This document shows positions 24,251 through 35,304 of a stretch of DNA of 64,000 nt, one piece after another (the stretch's first letter is position 1; every line of letters starts with the position of its first letter). Source of the stretch: Nissolia schottii (taxonomy: Eukaryota; Streptophyta; Magnoliopsida; Fabales; Fabaceae); contig QANU01067139.1 in the NCBI GenBank assembly GCA_003254905.1, positions 254,315-318,314 on the forward strand, written 5' to 3'. Position numbers and translations under genes: made by a program. The notes under the pieces were generated by a model, which saw only the letters and a list, made by a program, of their open reading frames with translations, did not search any database and had not been told where the DNA came from.

Positions 24251-25960
24251 AATATTTTTGGACGAATCATTAATTTTCAGCGGTTCTACATCATATATAT
24301 ATATATAGACACATACACTTCTATTAAAAAAATCATATATACACACTAATTAAACATCATCTTTTTGCAACCCAAGCTTACTTCTAACAAATGGTCTTTG
24401 GTATTTTTTTTAATGTATTATATATCACCTTGCAGTCGTGTTGCATGCCACTTTTCTCACTTCCATATCTCATACTTTATTTTGGAATATATACTTACGA
24501 AAGCCTTGACGAACATATCTTGTCTCTATGGTCTTGTAGCTAGCTAAGAGATCATTAAGCTATATTATTCATTAAGCAATATTTTAATGCAAGAATTGTT
24601 TACGTACGTTTTCTTTTTGGGGAAGCTAGGGTGGTTGCTACGTTACAATATCAGACATTTTTTATTCAAGAACTCTGATATACTGCTATAAATGTGTGCT
24701 CATCTATCTAGCTATACAATATTATATATTTTAATTTTTAAAATTTTATTTTGAGAAATGATTTTTTTTACTTAATTACAATCTTAAGGCCTAAAATTGC
24801 TTAAATATGTAATACTAATCAAATGATAAATTTCATGCACTATCAATTGTATCCATGTAGTTCCTTTGCACAATCATTAAATGGTGTATGTTAATCCATC
24901 CGTTCAGTTTTGATTATTTAAAATTAAATATAACACATATTAAGGTAGAAAAAATAAACATGTTGATAGATGCATAAAATAGTATGAATTGGTAAAAGTA
25001 TCCTTATATAAAAAATAATTTTTTTAATATAATTATTATTCTATTTGTCTTTACTATAATAAATATTTTATTATAATTAAGAATGTGAATGAAAAAAAAA
25101 AGTAACTATACCTAAATATTATAAACAAACATATATTTTAAAATTTTAAAAAATAAAAAATAGACAATTAATACGGTACTCATCGCAAAACTATAGATAC
25201 TTCCTACATAATGATTGCAATAGTAAAACTTTTTTCATGACTTGGCATTGTATTTTTACTTCAATACTTTTTGATCCTCAAAACAAGTAGACACATGTTT
25301 TTTATTTATGTGGTGTGGCATTTAAATGAGAAGAGTTTTATTTTCCTTTTAAAAAAATAAAAGATGAGAATTGAACAGGCATATATGACAATATAAAAAG
25401 TAGAATGACGGAAGATATCCACTCCATGTGTGATGAGGAGTTAGACAGTTAAACAGAGACTCTATAGGTTGACATGACACACTTTCATATGGTGTCTCTC
25501 TCTCTATCTATGTATATAAATAGAATGCAAACATTTGATAGGTACGTTTGCATAGAAATTTATCTAAGTTTATTAAGCAACACAAACCAATTTTGTCTTA
25601 TTCTAATATAAGTCTCCATTTGTAATGAAGGCTAGGCTCATGTGTGCCGGGTCAAATTCTAAAGAGATTTCAATTAATGTATAAGTGACAAATTAAACAA
25701 GTTGAATCTTAAAACGTTAGATTTATAAACATTTTAAATATACACTCGTAACTTAATCCAAATTTAAATAGAGTAATGTTAAGTATGCAATTCAAATGTT
25801 GCCAATCATGTTGTCAGTTCATGATTTACATAATGACACCGAATGCACCAACTTTTTTTAGCACTAACTTTTTTAAATATGAAACTAAATCAAATCAGAT
25901 ATGCAGCAAATTAAATAGTGAAAAGTAATTGTCCTCCATCTCCCCACTCACACTATAAGT
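24251..25960. other. AT-rich intergenic DNA, nothing identified
   Basis: Includes short (AT)n near 24296-24306 and many A/T homopolymers. No supported exon, RNA or transposon terminus. Confidence 0.5.
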
Positions 25961-25979
25961 GTCTTGACTCACTTTTTAC

Positions 25980-26240
25980 CATGCACAAACATTTTAAAGC
26001 ATATGCATAAACTTTTGAATTGACGTACCCAAACTTTTCAACAACCAAAAACAAAAAATATGACGAAAACGAAGACGAAGAAGAAACTTTTGTGTTCACG
26101 TGCTTAAACTTTTGATTAAGAATGCACAAATTTTTCTATATTACACATACACAAACTTTTGACCAACCAGACACGCACAAACTTTTAAACAAGAATTTAC
26201 AAATTTTTCTACACATATGCATAAATATTTGAAAAATAAA
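25980..26240. repeat. Degenerate tandem-like repeat with a CACAAACTTTT core
   Basis: Variants of a core GCACAAACTTTT/CACAAATTTTTCTA recur at irregular 20-60 base spacing between about 25983 and 26210, alternating with ACATATGCATAAA-type linkers. The units are too diverged and unevenly spaced for a simple satellite. They may be the interior of an old inverted-repeat element. Confidence 0.4.
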
Positions 26241-28687
26241 AAACAACGAATATGATAAAAACGAAAATGAAAAATCTTGGATTCATAAAGAATAAGATAA
26301 AAACGAAAAAAAATTATGGGAGATTGGGGAAGAAGAAAGAAAAAAATAAAGAATAACAAAAAATGAGAAGAAACACATATTAAGAAAAGTGAATTATACA
26401 AAAGTTGACAAATTTTAAGTTCCACACAGAACATTTCTGATTTAAATAATATAAAACAGTTTATATTAATGCTTGAAACCACAACATATTTGTCGAAGGA
26501 AGTCTATTCTAAGAGTCATTTTCATCAACAAAACGAAACCATAATTTGATGCTGAAAGATCCCATTCCCAACTGCAAAGTTATTATTTTTATATAATTTA
26601 TCAATAAGCAATTCAACATAACAAATGATTTTTATCAGTTTGGTTGATAAATCATCCCATTTGTCCGGAGACGGTGTATTGATTGATAAAGCATATATAT
26701 ATATATATATGAAAGCAAAACATCAAATAATGACAATAAGAATGATTAGCTAGGTTGAAGATCATCCTCAATTCTTTGGAGATAAATTCAATGCTCATGA
26801 TTTCATATAAATAAACTTATATTATACTTACTTTGATAGCGGCCTGCAAAATGCATGTTTTTGGTTTACGATATGGCCGCTAGAAGTGGCATTTTTCGTA
26901 GCATTTTACATACATTATTGGAGTCCTTGAGCATTGACTAGTGTAAATGATAATATGCAACAAATTCATGGAATCTAACATTAATTTTGGAGTCCTAAAC
27001 AAGAGGTAACGCTAACTTTTGATGAACGTTGACTTTGCTAATTAAGTTGACTAGATTCCTTCTATACATATGGCATAGAAGTATGAAAACTCAACATGAC
27101 GAACAGAACACTAGTCAAAGGCCAACATGAACCCTAAACACTAATCATCAACTCGATCTGAGTTATACAAAATATTAATAAGATTATTTTCCTATTTATA
27201 TTCACTCGCTAACTAAGATTAAAATGTGGGATGTAGCCAAAATAATTTATTTTATTCAAATAATTCTTCACTGTATATGAATATATATTTAAATAAAATA
27301 ATTGTAATAGAAATATTTTAGTAAAAGTACACAGTGAAATTTTTTAACGCTGAAGCAAATATATCTTATAATGACTAAAATATAACAAAAAAAGGTTATT
27401 TTTACAACTTAATAATTATTTGATAATTTTTAAGGATAATATATATTTTTTAATTATATATGTGAGAGAAATAAAAATTATAAAATTAATTTATTATTTT
27501 AAGTGACTTTTTAAGGTATTGTTAAACCCAATCTTAAACATTTGAATAATCATAGAATATGGATATATAGTTAGTAAACTTTTTGATAAAAAGGTTAAGA
27601 AAGATTAAGATGATAGATGATATAGGAGATGAAAAGTTAAGAAATCTTATTGAGCAAAATGAAATGTCAAAATAAAATAAATTAAAATAATTACAAATAA
27701 TGAAATAAAAACGTGGAAGGAACTAAGAAATTGGTGCATAATTGCAATTTTAAAAATTCAAAAATCAAAATTAAGAAAGAAAAAAGTACCATGTAGCGTA
27801 TTCATATTGAAAGAACTTGCAAAAAGAACAAAATGCGCCCATTTTTAAATCTTGGATTATTTGGATAGAAGAAGGGATCATCGTAGGCAAAAATAATGAT
27901 AGGAAAAAAACCTCTATTATTATTATTATTATTATTATTATTTTGGTAATTTTTGTTCTCATATATTAATCACCTTGTTTAAAAGATTATATTAATTGAA
28001 TTTTGCAATGAACTGCAGGGGATACTATCAATACACGATGGCTGGTTGGTAGTTGGGTCCCAACCATCAAAGAGAAAAGTGCTCTTTAATGCTTTGGATT
28101 ACAAGGTGGAATTAGAGGGGGAAAACATACTAGCAAAATGTTTTTTCTCGGCAAATTTTGTATTAAAATCTATTGTTGGTCGTCTTTTTTAATTTTGGAC
28201 ATGAAACATATTAAAATTAGCAGTGAGTAGAAAATTTAACGCTATTTTTGCCAATAATTTGTGGCACCAAGTGGTAGCAATTTATTACTAACGGATATAT
28301 TTGTTAGTAATTATTTTTTTTAAGTTAATACTCTATTTGGTTTATAGATTTTACAATGTTGCCCTAGTTAGTCCTTTAACTTAAAAAAGTGACAAGTTAG
28401 TCCCTAATTTTCCTAAGTAATCTCTAAATATTTATAGTATTACTCTAAGTAATACTTGAACAATCTAACTATTTCTTCTTGATACATGAAGTAACGACTA
28501 ACGAGTCTAATGTTTGCCAAGTCCATGGACTACTTTTGGATATATAAAACAAAAATTTAGAATTACACTATAAAAAAAGTAAACATAAATGTTAAAAGAT
28601 GATTATCAATTTTAAGTAGTATTCTAATTATAATTAATTTAAGAGTCAATAATTAAAATTTAAAAAGAAAAGAATAAAGCTCAATAA

Positions 28688-28728
<41 letters not shown>

Positions 28729-29380
28729 TTGTAGCATTAAAACACAATAACATATAGTGGCGTAATGGTTGGAGCACATACTTTTAACCGGATGATACAA
28801 AAACATGCGCAATATATATAATTGCAAAAAAAATATGTGGTGACCGGACAGTGAGATACAATTTAAAGTTTTAATTTTATGGTATATTTTATTGTTTTCA
28901 TATTACTATAAAAAAAACTTCTTCCTTTTCATTTTCTCTTATTAACTAAAGGAAGAAAAATCTTGTTTTTCATCCAAATCTTCTCCATTTCTTTCCTCTT
29001 ATTTTCTATCCGACCATAACTGGTAAACACTGTAAAAAAAAGCCAATACAAGGATTGAAAAGTTTCTATAAGGCTAAGAAAAAAAAAATAGTAATAATTA
29101 AGAAAGGCTCAAATCAATTGCATGAAAAAGTAAGCATACAATGCTAAAATGCCGTGATGTATGTGGGCTGGGAAAGCAACAGAGACATACACTTCAATAA
29201 ATTGGACAAAGGATAAAAAAGTCTAACTTGCTTTACCAACAAAAACTGACTTGTTTTGGACAAAAAATATTTGCTTTCAGTTTTGGATTTTAGCATAATT
29301 TTTTTGTCTCAATTGAACTACTAACATTCATATTCTATTACTAGAAACTCAACTAACCTAGTCTGACCTAACCCAGGTCT
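26241..29380. other. AT-rich intergenic DNA with microsatellites
   Basis: Contains (TTA/ATT)n at about 27916-27942 and (TA)n at about 28690-28726, plus (AT)n at 26694-26710. A tRNA-like stretch near 28757-28800 is discussed under findings. No supported gene. Confidence 0.5.
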
Positions 29381-29668
29381 AGGATTGTCAAAATGAGTCT
29401 AACCTATTTACCCGATTAAATTAACAGACCAAACGTATAAAATCTAGTATGCTAATAGTAAAAGCTCATCTAGGCTCGACCCGTTTAACCCATAAGCCAA
29501 ATTGGCCCATTTAGTGTTAACATAGACATAACCCGCAGACTAACCCGTTTACTCACTTAAATAGACGAACTAAACATATAAAAACTAGTCCGCAAATAGT
29601 AAAGCTCGTTTAGACCCACAGGTTAATTGAGCTGGACCTAAATGGGTCCTGACCCATTTGACAACCCT
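29381..29668. mobile_element. hAT-like MITE, copy A
   Basis: Inverted ends: the left reads AGGATTGTCAAAATGAG and the reverse complement of the right reads AGGGTTGTCAAATGGGTC. The interior is rich in GACCCGTTTA / TGGGTC blocks that pair across the element. It is closely related to the copy at 56720-57027, which lies in the opposite orientation. There is no coding content. Ends of the form AGGG-TGTCAAA suggest a non-autonomous hAT derivative, but no 8-base duplication could be confirmed. Confidence 0.7.
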
Positions 29669-30480
29669 ATTGAGGTTCCTTCAATTGTTCTCACTTAATA
29701 ATAGACCATATTACATTGTCCTTTCTCAAATTTTAGTTGGGCCAATTTGTCGCTAACAAGGAAAAAAAAGTTTGAGTTACTCCATGACATTTTCAAACAC
29801 GTGCTAAATTAGGGTGGTTAATCACACTTTACAGACCCTTTAATCCTTCGTGTTTAATCACGTTTTATACATACGATTAAATAGGTCAAAGTGATGATGA
29901 TATCTTTAATATATTCAATTACTCTTTTAAAAATACATTTAACTTCATTAATAAGGTGTGGCTAAATACAAAGAAATTAATTTAATCCACATTTAAAAAC
30001 AACAATGACTAACTTTGACAATCATAACTTTGACTCATTAATAATTTTACATCATTCCAACCTTTACTTTACATAGAAATTTCATTATTTACAAAACATA
30101 TAATAACTACCTCATTTAAATTAAGAAAATACTAAATTACTCTAGAATTTAAATCAATTTACATCTGACACCTTTATATTTATAAAATATGATACACAAC
30201 ACCATAAATTATATTTAATACCCTCTCCAAAGATAATAGTAAAGTGTAATCATGAGTTTCATTTAATAGGGAGAAAGAATGAAGAGAAAAAACTTATGCA
30301 ACTAATAGAGTGCGCTCCAATGGACCAGGCTTGGTTCGTGACCAATTTGGTTTGGAGTTAAAAGAATTGAGAGATTATTTAGCAAAACATATGTTACTGC
30401 AATTATTTTTCAATTTGGTACATTTCTAACATAATTAGTAAGACATTAACAACACGTGAGAGTACTCTAGAATCTAGACA
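29669..30480. other. AT-rich intergenic DNA, nothing identified
   Basis: No repeat boundary or exon found. Confidence 0.5.
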
Positions 30481-30483
30481 TCA

Positions 30484-30852
30484 TTGATGGAGAAAAGCAG
30501 CAAGTCTCCCTTTTGGAAATATCTGCAGCAGCGAAGGTGGTTCGGTAGCGACGTAGGTCCCCCTCAGCATCCGATTTGCATTCCCTTCCCTATCAATGCC
30601 CTCCACAACGACATCGAGATCCTCAACACCACCGACGACCTCCTCTGCCTCATCGTCGCACCTCTGTCCAGGGAGCGCGCTCCGGCGGATCTGCGACGTG
30701 ACGGTGTACTTGCTACTAAAGAGAGAGCTCTGCCCGTTCAACTTGGTGATAATGACCCCACCGCGATATAGATGGTCGCCGCTTAATGATTTCTCCAAAT
30801 CTGTCACTCTCTGCTTCGGGGTCTCTAGTAACCATCTCCATGAAGCCACCAC
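30484..30852 (-). CDS. Unrecognised short ORF, possible gene fragment
   Basis: A minus-strand frame of about 120 codons in a locally GC-rich island (about 30530-30870) inside AT-rich DNA. It reads as a mixed soluble protein, for example GGVIITKLNGQSSLFSSKY and GGVEDLDVVVEGIDREGN, and ends in FPKGRLAAFLHQ. An in-frame stop lies just upstream, with no ATG in this frame before the protein-like stretch, so it may be a decayed or partial gene. The opposite strand is also open, so strand is not certain. A C/T- and A-rich stretch to the right (30880-31020) could be the leader of a minus-strand transcript. The family was not recognised. Confidence 0.3.
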
Positions 30853-31137
30853 ACTCCACCCTCTGCTAACTCAAACCATCTGCAGATCTAGGTTTTGTTT
30901 CACTCTTTCCCTTCAAACCCAAACAAGCCTACAATCCCTCCCAAAGAATATTGAAGAATTCAAGTTGTTGTTTTTTTGGTCAATTTGTGAAGAAAGAAAT
31001 GAAAAACCCTATGATAAACAACTTTGTTTTGGGATTTATTTTTGAGTTTCACAATAAACCCTATTGCATGGAAGGGTGGTTTGTTCTTGGTCAAGAATTT
31101 CATTTATAATTTTTGTCAAACTGTTTCATCGGATTTT

Positions 31138-31843
31138 TGGTCGATGTAATGACCAAAATCACAGTTTAGCTTCTCGATCTCAATTCAGAAAACGGAAGCA
31201 ATTTCTCTTATGAGTTCTCAGATAATGGAAACTAGATAATTAAAATAAACAACTTTAATAGTATTGTAATGTAGAAATGCAAGTACAGGAATTTTTTGTG
31301 TGAAAATTATGTAAATATAAACTGAAAGTAAATTGTAGAAGTAAAAGAAAAAGAATAATTAAAAGAGATTAGGTGAGGAAAGAATGAAGAAGAAGAGGAA
31401 CTAAGTAAAGAATGGGTAAAAAAGAAGTAGAAATTGAAGAAGAAGTGAGAATTGAATGCTTGACATCCTCCAGTACGTTGGTGTCGCGATGGCGCGAGTA
31501 TATGTGAAGTACTTGTCAAGCGAATCCAATCGCCTTAATTCTATTCTACAGTCTTATTTACAGAAAAGTCCTAAATGCCTTGGGCAGATAACTTCTTGTA
31601 ACTTCTTGGGCGGTTTATTTTTACGTATAACTCTTTTAATCACTTTGATTGTGAATCCATATATAACAATGTACTACCATTTCGGGTTATATATCACAAT
31701 TTATTATCGATCGCCTCAAGATCATCATTGGATTGCCTATTATAATTGGTTGTCGGCCGTCATACGACCATTATTGAGTCGCATATCACAAATTGTGACC
31801 TGAGGATCTTTTTTTTAACTTAACAATTTTTTTGGTATAACAC
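31138..31843. repeat. Unclassified dispersed repeat, copy 1
   Basis: Shares a chain of matching blocks in the same order with 39931-41063. These include GAGTTCTCAG/GAATTCTCAG, AATTAAAATAAAC, AGTAAATTG, GTCTTATTTA, CTAAATGCCTTG, TATCACAATTTATTATC and, at the end, ACTTAACAA...TATAACAC. It is shorter than the other copy by about 400 bases in the middle. It is probably a decayed mobile-element segment; the class is unknown. Confidence 0.6.
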
Positions 31844-32848
31844 AAACAAATGGCCTTGGTACTTAGACTGTTGTGGCACTGAAGAGAGCTTGGAAAAGGC
31901 AGTTGAAGGTGGTTTTGGGGTGGTGGTGAAAGAATGCAGGGTGGCGCAAGTGGCAATGAAGGGACAGTGGTGGCTTATCATAAGGTGTTTCTTGCTCATC
32001 ACACCCACAAATTATCCTATTATTTTCATACTAATCACTTAATTTCCTAATATCAATTAACTAATCATGCTTTACAGAAAATAATCTTTGAAATTAACCC
32101 CTCAATTAAAAAGTCAAAACTTTTTTGTGGTCAAAATGCAAAATTATAATTTTAGTTATTAGGAGATTGTGGCTTAAAAGTATAAATTTTATATTTACAA
32201 TCTCAACCCTTCATTCAAATTTTAATGGATAGATTCCCGTACCAAATTGGTCCGAACAATGGTCGATCCATTGAAGACACCGCCTGCAACTAATAAATGC
32301 AACATGTTTTTTCCATCTCAAGTACCACATTTAATTAGAGTTTTGCTACAGGTAAATTAAAAATTATATACCATACATATATCGCATATTTATATACATA
32401 AAATTTATATTTTAACTCATGTAATGTTTGTGCACTTAATTTAATATAGTTGAGAGTATCATTTATAAGTTTCGTGAAAATAAATTTTGTGCATTATTAA
32501 TAATGTATGTATAAGTGCATGAAATTGGGTGCACATGTAACATTTTTTATTTATCTAGTCTGTGCCTTATATGTGCTTTATCTAGTAGTCCTTCGTATAA
32601 GTAAAACGCGAAAGTAAAATGTGAAAGTAATCATCAATGTTTTTACCCTCAATTAGTCTCTCTACTTGTGCATGAGTACAATGAGAGGGGGCGAACTAAA
32701 TACTAAATTTCCATTTAACCACTCTCTTATTTACACATCATTTTTAGCACTTTATCTATAACAAAGACTAAATAGAACACGGGGTAAAAGGGTAGGGATG
32801 AACCTGACTACCTGAGTATTTTTCTTTTAAAAAAGTTCCATTACTTAT
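31844..32848. other. Intergenic DNA downstream of the DUF688-type gene
   Basis: AT-rich; probably includes the 3' UTR of the minus-strand gene at 32849. Nothing else identified. Confidence 0.5.
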
Positions 32849-33376
32849 TTAGAAGAGAGCGAATCCGGCCCATTTAGCATCGGGTATGGGTGAAGACGCC
32901 AACGACGAGGAAGACGTCGACGTACGAAACGGCGACACGGACTTCCTCGACGACAATGACAACCGCGAAACCGTCTCTACCTCCGACACGTAACCGGGTT
33001 CCTTATTATCGGGTCGTCCGACCCGTTTATGACCCGTCTTCTTTCTCGTTAGTCGCCTGAGCAAAGGCGAGAAGAAACAACCCGACGTCACGACCTCCGG
33101 TCGGGCGAGAAACGGCCGTTCGATCCGCCATCTATCGGACCGAACCCGCGGGGCGGACCGGAAGGAGCCGGTCCGGGGCTCCACCGGAGAGAATGTGTAT
33201 GAGTATGAATCGGCTGGCGGCGGCCTCAGCTTCGGCGACGGCGGTTCAGGTGACTGGACCCGCGGCGGCTTTTGGTGGTGGTGGTGGTTGTAATGATGTA
33301 TGGGTACTCCAGGTTTGATCTCCCACTTGAATGGAATTGCACCTTGCTTCCTGCAAGAATCATCCTCCACACCCAT
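32849..33376 (-). CDS. DUF688-type proline-rich plant protein
   Basis: An intronless 175-residue protein of unknown function. The start MGVEDDSCRKQGAIPFKWE leads into IPFKWEIKPGVP at about 14-25, the motif that marks plant DUF688-type proteins (usually (V/I)PFKWE-x-x-PG-x-P). It is followed by a His-rich run (HHYNHHHHQK), a Pro-rich region (PEPPSPKLRPPP), a basic segment (RRLTRKKTGHKR) and a Ser-rich C-terminus ending in AKWAGFALF. No signal peptide or membrane segment is seen. The coding region is clearly more GC-rich than its AT-rich surroundings. Its place between SWI3C and RFC4 matches, from memory, a small hydroxyproline-rich-type gene (At1g21695) in Arabidopsis, which supports it as a real conserved gene. 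Function cannot be inferred. Confidence 0.85.
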   Translation of the reverse strand: MGVEDDSCRKQGAIPFKWEIKPGVPIHHYNHHHHQKPPRVQSPEPPSPKLRPPPADSYSYTFSPVEPRTGSFRSAPRVRSDRWRIERPFLARPEVVTSGCFFSPLLRRLTRKKTGHKRVGRPDNKEPGYVSEVETVSRLSLSSRKSVSPFRTSTSSSSLASSPIPDAKWAGFALF

Positions 33377-34691
33377 TGTTTTATTTAATTCACCTCTACT
33401 CTAAATGATGTATGTCTGTGGTTTTTGTAATGAAAGAGGACTAAGGTGCATTTATGTATATGATGACAGTAGACGGAGTGATAGGCATGCGAGTGATTAG
33501 TGCTGGCGAGATTGAAGGCATGGATTGGTGGGGGGACTTGTGGGCCCCATTTTGTTATCACTTGCTGACTTGCTCTGTTTATTTGTGTCCTCTTTGCTTG
33601 CTAGTATTAACTGTTTATCACGTCTAAATGAGGGTTGATTACATGTTTCTTAAACATATTTAAATTAATATTTTAGAAATAAATCATGATTAATAATGTT
33701 CTTAAAACAAGCATTAAGCCTTGGTATCGCTTAAGCCAGGTGCGTGATCCGGGTTGACCCGGATTAGTCAAGGTTAAGCCTTGGATACCGGGCAGACAAC
33801 CTAAAAAAAAAACATTTTTATTTATAATCGTGTAAGTATTTCTCATTTGAAACAAAGGCCAAGCTACTCACCATGTGACTAAGCTTTGTGTTCTTGGACT
33901 TTTTTGCTATCTGTATTTAAGATTGAAACGTCTTTTTAGAATTTAGATTATTAGACGGTTACTTATGAGGATTTGAAAAATCGGCAGACTTTTCCTATAT
34001 CAAAGGACGTAAATTTCTCTTATTTTAGTTATTAATATTTGTCTTTTATGGAGTTATTTGACAATTGAAACTACTTTTCTTATGTTAAAGGACGTAAATC
34101 CCTATCTACCAAAAACAAGGACGTAAATTCTTCCTAATTTAGTCATTGCTTTGTCTCTTGTAAGCCCGAGAGCCCCAAATCAGTACAACAACTCAACAAT
34201 TGACGGTTAGTTCAAGGTTAATTTTCATTTTAGCAGCCTTAAGGGTGATTAGTCAATTTATAATATTCAGAGAAAAATAAATTGCATGAGACACGTTTCA
34301 ATTTGGTTCACAGGAATAGAGACATTTAACGGTGCATTTTTGGTAGGGACAAGTTAGACCACGTCCAATCATTCACATGGGTAGCTAACAGAGCTAAGGT
34401 AAACTCAGGCAATACATGGTCATGACTTATGAGCCCTAGAGCAGGCTTCTGATAATATTGCCATGCAATACTTGCAATAATATATCATTTTCTTGACTAT
34501 CAAGTGGAAGCAACAAGGCTCATTGATATCATATTTTAGCAATTACTGCATAATCCTGGGCGTGCGTACTAGTCTCCTCTGTCTTGACCGTTCAATTGAT
34601 CGGAAACTGTTTAACTCTTGAATGAGAAAATTTTCCTATGTATTGAACGTCTCAATGCATGTTGAAAGGAAATGGAGATAGTACCATTCTA

Positions 34692-34738
<47 letters not shown>

Positions 34739-35304
34739 TCTGTATCTTAAAATTCAAATATATGTGATAAACGTACGACCTAAATGGTTCTTTGTTAAAA
34801 ATCATACTTGATCAAGTAAAAAATACAACATGGCCCGTGAGAAGACAAATATAAGGGCATACCTTAGCTCGTCGCCATTATGATCATTCAAGATTTCAAG
34901 ATAACACTAGACATTGCTAATTTTACCAACTTATACCCTGATAAGGTTATTGAATGAACAAGAAGCTAAACGAATCAAATTTTGCGGTGAATTCATTCTT
35001 CGATGAGACAATAAAAGGCTTCAAAGGAAGGGAGGAGCACATGACTGCTCTTAATCACTCGGCCGTAGTGATTAGAGTATACGCACGAATATCTTATGCT
35101 AGTAATTAGAAGTCCTGCTCATTACTGGGTCAAGAATGCAATTATCAGGGATGAATTCTTCAAAATTCAATTTCGCACAAGCAACTAAACATCGAAGAGC
35201 AAATCTGATTTCATAATTCAGAACTTATCGAGGTTTTTTATCTCTTTCAAGCAGAACAATTCACCCTTCTGGATTTAACACGCTGACTAATCTAATATCT
35301 AACT
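33377..35304. other. Intergenic DNA between the DUF688-type gene and RFC4
   Basis: Holds the upstream region of the minus-strand gene at 32849, a short structured patch at 33714-33790 (see findings) and a (TA)n microsatellite at about 34697-34735. The 3' UTR of RFC4 probably begins just left of 35305. No further gene was found. Confidence 0.5.
34697..34735. repeat. (TA)n microsatellite
   Basis: About nineteen uninterrupted TA units in intergenic DNA. Confidence 0.9.
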
